This document shows, piece after piece, positions 55,368 to 64,000 of a DNA stretch of 64,000 bases. The position numbers were made by a program, and so were the translations under genes. Position 1 is the first letter of the stretch; every line of letters begins with the position of its first letter. The notes under the pieces were generated by a model. The model saw nothing but the letters and a program-made list of their open reading frames with translations, was not told where the DNA came from and did no database searches. The DNA is from Methylobacterium organophilum (lineage in GTDB: Bacteria; Pseudomonadota; Alphaproteobacteria; Rhizobiales; Beijerinckiaceae), in assembly GCF_022179465.1 (NCBI RefSeq), contig NZ_BPQV01000012.1, positions 1 to 64,000 of the forward strand, written 5' to 3'.

Positions 55368-55586
55368 ATGGTTCCGTCACGCATCCCGCCCCTGGCCCGG
55401 TACGGCCCGGCGCTAAGAACGCTCTCGGCCCGCTTCCGCCAGGATCAGGCCGGCGCCACCGCGATCGAGTACACCCTGATCGCCGTGGTGCTGGCGCTTG
55501 CCGTGTTCGGCTCGATGAGCGGGCTCACCAGCGCGGTGAACACCCTGTTCAACACCGTCAACACCTCCTTCGACGCCGCACGCTGA
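55368..55586 (+). CDS. Flp-family type IVb pilin, orphan
   Basis: A 72-residue pilin precursor of the Flp/Fap class. A short leader is followed by the cleavage motif in QDQAGATAIEYTLIA, with prepilin peptidase cutting after the glycine. The hydrophobic stalk is LIAVVLALAVFGSMSGL. The Glu five residues after the cut is conserved. Flp pilins build the Tad pilus. No cpa/tad genes are in the window, so this is a stand-alone copy. The start at 55368 is the first ATG. Confidence 0.88.
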   Translation: MVPSRIPPLARYGPALRTLSARFRQDQAGATAIEYTLIAVVLALAVFGSMSGLTSAVNTLFNTVNTSFDAAR

Positions 55587-55603
55587 AGGCAGGCTGGCCG
55601 CGA

Positions 55604-56443
55604 TCAATCCTCCGTCGGCGCCGCGCCGCGCGGGGTTTTGGCCGCACGCGGCTTGTCGGACCTGGGCTCCGCCGGTGGCGCCCCCTTGTCCGACCTGCCC
55701 TCCTCCGGCGCCGTGGCGGCGGGGACGGCCTTGTCCACGGGGGGGCGTGTCCAGAAGGCGTCGAAGATCTCCCGCATCGCCTTGACGTTCTGCTCCTGCA
55801 CCTCCGCTCCGGTCTGCATCATCTGCTGGAACACCTCGAGGGAGGCCTCCGACGCGCCCCTCTCCCCCGGTCCTTTCCCCGCCTGGGCCCGAGGGCCCGG
55901 CTGCGCGGCCTTGGCCGCGGGCTTCGGGGCGGGCTTGCGGCCGGGGGGCGGCGCGGGGGCGGGCGCGTCCATCAGGCCGCCGAACCAGGCGGCCCAGGGA
56001 TTGCCCGGCGGGAACAGCGGCGCGGGCTCCGGCGGGGGGGCGGCCCGTGTGCCCGTCTCGCTGTTGAGCATCAGATGGACGAGGGTCGCGACCAGCATGC
56101 CGGCCATCACCGGCATCATCTGCCGCAGGGCCTGGGTGCCGACGCCGCTGCTCGCCGCCGCCTGCTGCAGGATGGCCTGAACCAGCTGGGGCGGCCCGAA
56201 CATCGCGCCGAAGGGAAATTCCGCCTTCCGCGGGCCGGTGCTGCCCGCTCCGCCGCCCAGGCCGAACATCCGGGCCATGCCGGTCGGGTCGTTTCCCGGG
56301 GTGGCCTGGAGGCCCATGGTCAGGGCGGGCAGCAGGGCTTCCATCGCCCGCCGGGTCTGGTCCGGTGAGAGACCGAATTGCTGGCCGAACGCTTGAATCG
56401 CGGCGGGGCTCTGGGCCTGCATCAACTCGAACGGATTGAACAT
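55604..56443 (-). CDS. DUF937-type protein with Pro/Ala-rich tail
   Basis: A 279-residue protein. The N-terminal half matches the DUF937-type pattern (NPFELMQAQSPAAIQAFGQQ, then FGLSPDQTRRAMEALLPALT). A central helix VMAGMLVATLVHLML is followed by a long Pro/Ala/Lys-rich stretch (about 140-200). The segment EVQEQNVKAMREIFDAFW resembles phasins that coat polyhydroxyalkanoate granules. A granule-surface role is a guess. The ATG at 56443 has AGGCGGG upstream, while the longer frame to 56572 is not protein-like. Confidence 0.8.
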   Translation of the reverse strand: MFNPFELMQAQSPAAIQAFGQQFGLSPDQTRRAMEALLPALTMGLQATPGNDPTGMARMFGLGGGAGSTGPRKAEFPFGAMFGPPQLVQAILQQAAASSGVGTQALRQMMPVMAGMLVATLVHLMLNSETGTRAAPPPEPAPLFPPGNPWAAWFGGLMDAPAPAPPPGRKPAPKPAAKAAQPGPRAQAGKGPGERGASEASLEVFQQMMQTGAEVQEQNVKAMREIFDAFWTRPPVDKAVPAATAPEEGRSDKGAPPAEPRSDKPRAAKTPRGAAPTED

Positions 56444-56588
56444 GGGCGGCCCGCCTCTCCGAGAACGGTCCGGAAGCCCGGAACGCGGCTCCTGACACTG
56501 TGCCAAGTCTGTCCCATCGGGTCGCCCGTGACCAGCGGTGGTGATCGCGCCGGGCGATTTTGCCCGGGACATCCTTCTCCGGCGTCTC

Positions 56589-58049
56589 TCAGGCCGCCTC
56601 TCCCGACGCCACGCCGGCGGTCACGCCGCCGGCCGGGGCAACCGCGGGCGCCGGCCCGAGGCTGCTGGCCTCCAGCCGGGCGACGGTCCGGAAGGCGAGG
56701 ACGAGGGCCGTCAGCCCGAAGGCCAGGGAGCCGAAGCCGGTGCCCGCGATCACGCCCTCCGGCCCGAACCAGGCGGCCCCGATCAGGGCGGGCGGCATGG
56801 TCCCGATCGTCGCCCGCCCCCAGTTGAGGCCGGTCGAGGTCAGGGGGAATCCGAGATTGTTGAACGAGGCATTGCCCAGGAACAGGAGACCGTTGAACAG
56901 CCAGATCGCCCCGCTGACGAGGCAGAAGAAGCGGAACAGGTCGGCGGCGACCCCCTGCAGCTCGAACAGCTGGGCCAGGGGTCCCCGGCCGAGCACCAGC
57001 GCCAGCCACACGACGAGGACGTAGAGGCCGGTGACGCCGATGCCGGCCCGCAGCACGCCGCGCATCCGGTCGAAGCGCCGGGCGCCCCAGTTCTGGCCGA
57101 GGATCGGCCCGATCGCCCCCGACATGGCGAAGAGGCCGCAGAAGGCGACCGGGGCGAGCCGGTCGATCACCACGTTGGCCGCCACCGCCGCCGTGCCGAA
57201 GCGGGAGACCGCATGGGCCACGAAGGCGCCCGCCACGGCGGGCGCCAGGTTCGTCAGGATGGCGGGGGCGGCGATGCGGGCGATCAGGCCGGCATCGTCG
57301 AGGACCGCGTGGAGGCGCGCCGGTCCGAGCATGCGGTAGCGGGCGACGCCGCGCCAGCCCACGGCGAGGAAGGTCGCCCGGGCGAGGCAGGTGGTGATCG
57401 CCGCCCCGTCGACCCCGAGGCCCAGGCCGAAGATCAGGAGCGGATCGACCGCGGCGGTGACGATGGCGCCGCCGAGGGTGACCGCCATGGCCTCTCGCGC
57501 CGCGCCGATGGCCCGCAGCAGGCCGGAGAACAGCATCCCCGGCCCCATCAGCAGGTTCGAGGGCAGGGCGATCCAGAGGAAGCGCCGGGCGACGGGCAGG
57601 GTCGCCTCGTCCGCGCCGATCATGCGCAGCAGCGGATCGAGCACGGCGAGCAGGAGGAGGACGAGCAGCCCGGAGGCGATGAGGCCGAGGATGCTGACGG
57701 AGGTCGCGATGCGCCGCGCCCCGACCTCGTCGCTGGCCCCGATCGCCCGGGAGACCAGGGCGCCGGCGGCGATCATCAGGCCGATATTGATCGAGATCGC
57801 GAAGAACTGGACGACGGCGGCGAAGCCCACCCCCGCGGTGAGGTGCGGGTCGCCGAGCTTCGACACGTAGAGGAGGGAGAGCAGGTCGACGAGGAAGATC
57901 GCCATCAGGCCGATCGAGCCCGTGCCGCTCATCACGACGACGTGGCGCAGGATCGAGCCCGAGACGAAGCGGCCGGCCGCGGTGGGCCCCGGCGCGGCCT
58001 CCCCCGTGCGGGCGGCGGGAGAGAGGGGGCGAATCCGGCCGAACAGCAT
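56589..58049 (-). CDS. MATE family efflux transporter (second copy)
   Basis: A 486-residue MATE transporter with about 12 membrane segments. GSIGLMAIFLVDLLSLLYVS and IAAGALVSRAIGA are typical of the NorM-like branch. It differs from the MATE gene after gyrA. An N-terminal Pro/Ala-rich stretch precedes the first helix. The start at 58049 is followed by MLFGRIRPLS. The gene lies between the DUF937 gene and glgA on the same strand. Confidence 0.9.
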   Translation of the reverse strand: MLFGRIRPLSPAARTGEAAPGPTAAGRFVSGSILRHVVVMSGTGSIGLMAIFLVDLLSLLYVSKLGDPHLTAGVGFAAVVQFFAISINIGLMIAAGALVSRAIGASDEVGARRIATSVSILGLIASGLLVLLLLAVLDPLLRMIGADEATLPVARRFLWIALPSNLLMGPGMLFSGLLRAIGAAREAMAVTLGGAIVTAAVDPLLIFGLGLGVDGAAITTCLARATFLAVGWRGVARYRMLGPARLHAVLDDAGLIARIAAPAILTNLAPAVAGAFVAHAVSRFGTAAVAANVVIDRLAPVAFCGLFAMSGAIGPILGQNWGARRFDRMRGVLRAGIGVTGLYVLVVWLALVLGRGPLAQLFELQGVAADLFRFFCLVSGAIWLFNGLLFLGNASFNNLGFPLTSTGLNWGRATIGTMPPALIGAAWFGPEGVIAGTGFGSLAFGLTALVLAFRTVARLEASSLGPAPAVAPAGGVTAGVASGEAA

Positions 58050-58123
58050 GCGCTGAGATGAGCGAGCCCCGCGGGGCGATCAAGCCCCGCGCCGGCCCGG
58101 GCGCCTCGAGTCCGGAGCGCCGC

Positions 58124-59566
58124 TCAGGCCGATTGCCAGCGCCGGGCGGCGTTGTTGCCGAAGGCGCGGGCGTAGAGGTTGCAGTAGTTCTGGGCCGCGC
58201 CTTCCCAGCTGAAGGAGCGCGCCATAGCGCTGCGCCGCATCGTGTTCAGGCGCTTCTTCTGGCCGAAGGTGTCGAGCGCCCGGCGGACCGCGCCGAGGAA
58301 GCCCCGGGGCGAGGGGTCGGCGAAGGTGAAGCCCGTGACCCCGTCCTCCACGGTGTCGTTGAGGCCGCCGGTGCGGCGCACGATCGGCAGGGAGCCGAAG
58401 CGCTGCGCGTACATCTGGGCGAGGCCGCAGGGCTCGAAGCGCGAGGGCATCAGCAGGAAGTCGCTGCCCGCGAACATGCGCCGCGCTTCCGTCTCGCAGA
58501 AGCCGACATGCACGCCGACATGCTCGGGATGGCGCCCGGCAAGCTCCTTGAGCGCGCCCTCGAACCGGCTCTCGCCCTGGCCGATCACCACGAGCTGGCC
58601 GCCCTCGGCGACGATGGTCTCGGCCGCGCCGATGCTCAGGTCGATGCCCTTCTGGTGGACGAGGCGGGAGACGATGGCGAAGAGCGGGCCGCGGGAGACG
58701 GCGAGGCCGAACTGCTTGCGCACCTCGTCGGCATTGGCGGTCTTGCCCTTCCAGTCCTCCGGCTCGAAGCGGATGGCGAGGTGCTGGCAGGTGCGCGGGT
58801 CCCAGCTCTCGTCGATGCCGTTGAGGATGCCCGAGAGCCGCCCCTGCGCGGCGCGGGTGCGCAGAAGCCCGTCGAGGCCGCAGCCATGCTCCGGCGTGGT
58901 GATCTCGCGGGCATAGGTCTCGCTCACCGTCGTGACCTGAGAGGCGTAGTAGAGCCCCGCCTTCAGGAAGGAGAGCTGACCGTAGAACTCCACGCCGTCC
59001 ATCTGGAAGGCGTGCTCGGGCACGCCGATGCGGCCCATCTCCTCGCGGGGGAATAGGCCCTGATAGGCGAGGTTGTGAATGGTGAGCACGCTCGGCAGCC
59101 GGATGCCGCGCCAGGCCATGTAGGCCGGGGCCAGCGCCGTCTGCCAGTCGTTGAGATGCAGGAGGTCGGCGCTCCAGCCCGCGTCGACCCCGCGGGCGAT
59201 CTCCGCGGCGGCGCTGCTCAGCCGGGCGAAGCGCAGGTCGTTGTCCCCGAAATCGCCGTTGGCATCGCCGTAGGGCGAGCCGCCGCGCTCGTAGAGCTCG
59301 CGGTTCAAGAGCACGTAGAGGCCGAGCCCGTCCGCGGTCTCCGCATAGCCGAGATCGCAGGCCGGGACGCCCGCGAAGGCGGGCAGGCGGGCGACATAGG
59401 TGATGTCGCGCAGGCGGTCGAGGACGCGGGGATAGCCCGGGATGAGGACGCGGACGTCATAGTGCCGGCGCAGGGCCCGCGGCAGCGCGCCAGCCACCTC
59501 GCCGAGACCGCCGGTCTTCACGAAATCCGCCATTTCCGGGGTCGCGTAGAGAATCCGCGGCAGCAT
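58124..59566 (-). CDS. glgA: Glycogen synthase
   Basis: GlgA elongates alpha-1,4-glucan from ADP-glucose. From the chosen start (MLPRILYATPEMADFVKTGG) it has 480 residues, the family length, with the ADP-glucose-binding KTGGL at residues 17-21. The C-terminal GT5 catalytic segment follows (LLMPSRFEPCGLAQMYAQRF). The frame is open to 59776. In-frame Met codons at 59665 and 59734 are alternatives. The stress promoter at 59738-59762 would start RNA near 59730, ruling out the longest version. The GH13 gene is upstream on the same strand. An EcfG-type promoter lies between them. Confidence 0.94.
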   Translation of the reverse strand: MLPRILYATPEMADFVKTGGLGEVAGALPRALRRHYDVRVLIPGYPRVLDRLRDITYVARLPAFAGVPACDLGYAETADGLGLYVLLNRELYERGGSPYGDANGDFGDNDLRFARLSSAAAEIARGVDAGWSADLLHLNDWQTALAPAYMAWRGIRLPSVLTIHNLAYQGLFPREEMGRIGVPEHAFQMDGVEFYGQLSFLKAGLYYASQVTTVSETYAREITTPEHGCGLDGLLRTRAAQGRLSGILNGIDESWDPRTCQHLAIRFEPEDWKGKTANADEVRKQFGLAVSRGPLFAIVSRLVHQKGIDLSIGAAETIVAEGGQLVVIGQGESRFEGALKELAGRHPEHVGVHVGFCETEARRMFAGSDFLLMPSRFEPCGLAQMYAQRFGSLPIVRRTGGLNDTVEDGVTGFTFADPSPRGFLGAVRRALDTFGQKKRLNTMRRSAMARSFSWEGAAQNYCNLYARAFGNNAARRWQSA

Positions 59567-59737
59567 GCCCCCTTGGGGGGAGGGTGTCGGCTCTGCTGGG
59601 AAGGGAAAGTCCGCCCGGCTCGAAAGGCCACTCGGGGCAGACCCCGCCAGAGCCGCATAAGCCATCAATCCATCCCCACGCCGCGCTCTTTGCGCTTTGC
59701 TGCGGACGACCTCGCCCACACCCGACGTTGGCATGAC

Positions 59738-59762
59738 AACGCTCCTGCGTGCCCGATGTTCC
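59738..59762 (-). promoter_or_regulatory. EcfG-type stress promoter of glgA
   Basis: On the minus strand GGAAC (59758-59762) and CGTT (59738-59741) are exactly 16 nt apart. This matches the general stress sigma factor promoter GGAAC-N16/17-CGTT. It sits about 170 nt before the preferred glgA start, and 73 nt before the alternative Met at 59665. Confidence 0.65.
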
Positions 59763-59847
59763 GTTGCATCGCACAATTCAGGCCACGTTCAGAAGCCTCC
59801 CGAGGCAGAAAAATCGGCCCTAGGGTCAAAAAAGAATGTGCGCCGCC

Positions 59848-61449
<1,602 letters not shown>

Positions 61450-61878
61450 GCGGTGCCCTCCAGTGGCCTGCCGCCCGCGCCCGCCGGAACCGGGGGATCG
61501 GACCCGCGCGATGCTAGCCCCGCGCGCCCCCCAAGGCGAGCGAGGCGCCGCTTCGCGGAGCGCGCGACACGACAGGATGCGGGTCCGTCATCCCGGCCCG
61601 GCGGCGGCAAGATAGGGCGTTCAGGAAAGTTTCAAGCATGCCCCGGCAGGGTCGATCCGTTGCCGGACGCGCCTAGATGGGCCTGTGTCGGTCGGGATAC
61701 ACTGGGACGGGGAAGGCGCTCCCCGGCGCCGCCGCTCCGTCCCTGTGTCTCGACAACCAGAAGTCCGGAACACACGATGCCGAAGCCGAGAGCCGGAACC
61801 GATGATCGCCAGGAGAAGCGCGCGGGGTCCCGGCCGACAACCGACCGAAGGTCGGCTGCCTTGAAGGGGGACCCGACG
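61450..61878. other. Divergent region between GH13 and glgP
   Basis: 429 nt of GC-rich sequence between divergent genes. No gene is convincing. A short hairpin CCGACC/GGTCGG lies near the glgP ribosome binding site. I searched for GGAAC-N16/17-CGTT here and found GGAAC copies (61767-61771 and 61795-61799) without a partner element. Confidence 0.4.
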
Positions 61879-64000
61879 ATGCTGAACGAGACTCTGTCCG
61901 CGTCTCGGCGGACCGGAGAGGCGGATGCATCCGCCACGCCCGCCCAGGCTCCAGCGAAGCCTGCCCCCGAGAAGGCCACGCCGGCTCCCAAGCCTCAGGC
62001 AAGCGCCGTGCCGAAGGCCGCCCCCTCCCCCGAGCTCGTGGTGGCCTTGCGCGAGGACATCCGCGCCAAGCTGATCTACGCCCTCGGCAAGAGCGTCGAG
62101 GCCGCCCGCGAGCGCGACTGGTTCGCCGCCACGGCGCTGGCCCTGCGCGACCGGATCGTGGATGCCGCCCGCGGCGGCACCGGCGCCCAGGTTCCGGAGA
62201 AGCGGGTCTATTACCTCTCCCTCGAATTCCTCATCGGCCGCCTGCTCTCCGACGCCCTGAACAATCTCGGTCTGGTCGAGGCCACCCGCGCCGCCCTGCG
62301 CGACCTCGGCGTTGATCTCGGCGAGGTCGAGGAGGCGGAGCCGGACGCCGCGCTCGGCAATGGGGGCCTCGGGCGGCTCGCTGCCTGCTTCATGGAGAGC
62401 ATGGCGAGCCTCTCGATCCCGGCCATGGGCTACGGCATCCGCTACGATCACGGCATCTTCCGGCAGTCGCTGGAAGACGGCTGGCAGCGCGAGGCGCCGG
62501 AGACCTGGCTCGCCGAGGGCAATCCCTGGGAATTCGCCCGTCCCGAGGCGACCTACACGATCGGCTTCGGCGGCCACGTCACCATGTCGGCCCATGGCGA
62601 GCACCATATCCGGCGCCACTGGCACCCGGCCGAGACCGTGAACGCGGTCGCCTACGACCTGCCCGTGGTCGGCTGGCGGGGCCGCCACGTGAACACCCTG
62701 CGCCTGTGGAAGGCGGAATCCGACGCCCCCGTCGAGCTCGCCCGCTTCAATGCCGGTGACCATATCGGCGCCGTGGCCGGCCGCGCCCGGGCGGAGGCGA
62801 TCTCCCGCGTGCTCTATCCGAGCGATTCCTCGGCCGAGGGCCAGGAGCTGCGCCTGCGCCAGGAATACTTCTTCACCTCGGCCTCGCTGCAGGACCTGCT
62901 GCGCCGGCACGTCGCAGAGCGCGGGTCGCTCCGCTCCCTGCCGGACCATGCCGCGATCCAGCTCAACGACACCCATCCCGCCATCGCGGTGCCCGAGCTG
63001 ATGCGGCTCCTGATGGAGGAGCACGACTTCTCCTGGGAGGATGCCTGGCACATCACCACGAGCACCCTGAACTACACCAACCACACCCTGCTGCCCGAGG
63101 CGCTGGAGACCTGGCCCGTCGAGCTGATGGAGCGGCTGCTGCCGCGCCACATGCAGATCATCTACCTGATCAACTGGATCCACCTCGAGGAGCAGGCCAA
63201 GCTCGGCCGCAACGAGGCGGAGCATGTCGCCGCGGTCTCTCTGATCGACGAGTCCCACGGCCGCCGGGTGCGCATGGGACCCCTGGCCTTCCACGGCTCG
63301 CACCGGGTCAACGGCGTCTCGGCGCTGCACAGCGCGCTCCTGAAGACGACGGTGTTCAAGGACCTGCATGCGCTCGATCCGGAGCGCATCGTCAACAAGA
63401 CCAACGGCATCACCTTCCGCCGTTGGCTGCACAACGCCAATCCGGAGCTGACGGCGCTCGCCGTCGAGACGGTGGGCGAGCGCGTGCTCGACGATCCGTC
63501 CGCCCTGCGGGGGCTGGAGGCGGTGGCCGAGGATCCCGAGTTCCGCACGCGCTACGCGGCCATGCGCAAGGCCCGCAAGAAGGAGCTCGCCCGCGTCATC
63601 GCCGAGCGCACGGGCATCGCGGTCGATCCGGCCGCCCTGTTCGACGTGCAGATCAAGCGCATCCACGAATACAAGCGCCAGCTCCTGAACATCATCGAGA
63701 CGGTGGCGCTCTACCAGGCGATCAAGATGGCGCCGCTGAAGGACTGGACCCCGCGGGTCAAGATCTTCGCCGGCAAGGCCGCGCCGAGCTACGTCCAGGC
63801 CAAGCTGATCATCAAGCTCGCGAGCGACGTGGCCAAGGTCGTCAACGACGATCCGGACGTGGCCGGCCGGCTCAAGGTGGTGTTCCTGCCCAATTACTCG
63901 GTGAGCCTGGCGGAGAAGATCATCCCGGCGGCGGACCTGTCCGAGCAGATCTCGACGGCCGGCATGGAGGCCTCCGGCACCGGTAACATGAAGCTCGCCC
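61879..64000 (+). CDS. glgP: Glycogen phosphorylase, 3' end missing
   Basis: GlgP releases glucose-1-phosphate from glycogen by phosphorolysis. The visible 707 residues run from MLNETLSASRR to the right edge. A 45-residue Ala/Pro-rich lead precedes the domain. Recognisable parts are VYYLSLEFLIGR near residue 112, GNGGLGRLAACFMESMASL near 158, QLNDTHPAIAVPELMRLL near 360, and TNGITFRRWLHNANP near 510. The window ends in EASGTGNMKLA, which holds the lysine that binds pyridoxal phosphate. AAGGGGGA precedes the ATG at 61879. Confidence 0.95.
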   Translation, partial: MLNETLSASRRTGEADASATPAQAPAKPAPEKATPAPKPQASAVPKAAPSPELVVALREDIRAKLIYALGKSVEAARERDWFAATALALRDRIVDAARGGTGAQVPEKRVYYLSLEFLIGRLLSDALNNLGLVEATRAALRDLGVDLGEVEEAEPDAALGNGGLGRLAACFMESMASLSIPAMGYGIRYDHGIFRQSLEDGWQREAPETWLAEGNPWEFARPEATYTIGFGGHVTMSAHGEHHIRRHWHPAETVNAVAYDLPVVGWRGRHVNTLRLWKAESDAPVELARFNAGDHIGAVAGRARAEAISRVLYPSDSSAEGQELRLRQEYFFTSASLQDLLRRHVAERGSLRSLPDHAAIQLNDTHPAIAVPELMRLLMEEHDFSWEDAWHITTSTLNYTNHTLLPEALETWPVELMERLLPRHMQIIYLINWIHLEEQAKLGRNEAEHVAAVSLIDESHGRRVRMGPLAFHGSHRVNGVSALHSALLKTTVFKDLHALDPERIVNKTNGITFRRWLHNANPELTALAVETVGERVLDDPSALRGLEAVAEDPEFRTRYAAMRKARKKELARVIAERTGIAVDPAALFDVQIKRIHEYKRQLLNIIETVALYQAIKMAPLKDWTPRVKIFAGKAAPSYVQAKLIIKLASDVAKVVNDDPDVAGRLKVVFLPNYSVSLAEKIIPAADLSEQISTAGMEASGTGNMKLA

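Noticed and set aside
61767-61799. Two GGAAC copies upstream of glgP as further EcfG promoters
   Set aside because: No CGTT lies 16-17 nt downstream of either copy.

Overview
The window is about 70% G+C, gene-dense, and reads as the chromosome of an alphaproteobacterium, most probably a Methylobacterium or Methylorubrum species. Pointers are the FlaF-type flagellar regulator, a DUF1150 gene next to hsp20, a DUF4070 radical SAM protein resembling the hopanoid C-2 methylase, GAAC-N7-GAAC LexA-box spacing, and GGAAC-N16/17-CGTT elements of the type used by the general stress sigma factor EcfG. I see no insertion sequence, prophage, CRISPR array, rRNA or tRNA. This is core chromosome with some lineage-specific small genes.

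Region 1 (1-14550, minus strand): rplJ-rplL-rpoB-rpoC, then a DUF805 gene, then rpsL-rpsG-fusA-tuf. A good vegetative promoter lies about 410 nt before rplJ. The long leader holds a terminator-like hairpin with a T run, and three stacked hairpins lie between rplL and rpoB. Region 2 (14773-23410): a small hypothetical gene, the radical SAM protein, small exported or cytosolic proteins (one resembling the anti-sigma factor NepR), gyrA and a MATE exporter. Region 3 (23470-33622): DNA maintenance, with ssb behind a LexA-type box, holC, polA, a radical SAM repair protein coupled to a DUF4130-UdgX fusion, an OsmC protein and recX. Two small exported-protein genes interrupt it.

Region 4 (33667-38971): a membrane-anchored TAXI-type binding protein, infC with an apparent AUU start, a glycosyltransferase, a hydrolase, and the DUF1150-hsp20 pair. 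Region 5 (39352-43059): an exported protein with exbB-exbD-tonB, then a metallophosphoesterase. Region 6 (43164-51081): small proteins, flaF, a FlaG-like gene, thiC with a TPP riboswitch, a hydrolase, an HNH nuclease, an acyltransferase and hypothetical genes. Region 7 (51089-55586): a marR-ompR-envZ-type operon divergent from ilvE, a DUF3072 gene with a stress-type promoter, and an orphan Flp pilin. Region 8 (55604-64000): a DUF937 protein, a second MATE exporter, and a storage-glucan cluster of glgA (stress-type promoter), a GH13 alpha-glucosidase and glgP, which runs off the end.

The most notable items are: (i) the radical SAM / DUF4130-UdgX pair, whose UdgX domain keeps the uracil-linking His loop but has lost the iron-sulfur cysteines; (ii) three EcfG-type promoters, one of them on glgA; (iii) the NepR-like small protein; (iv) the structured RNA of the rplJL-rpoBC operon.
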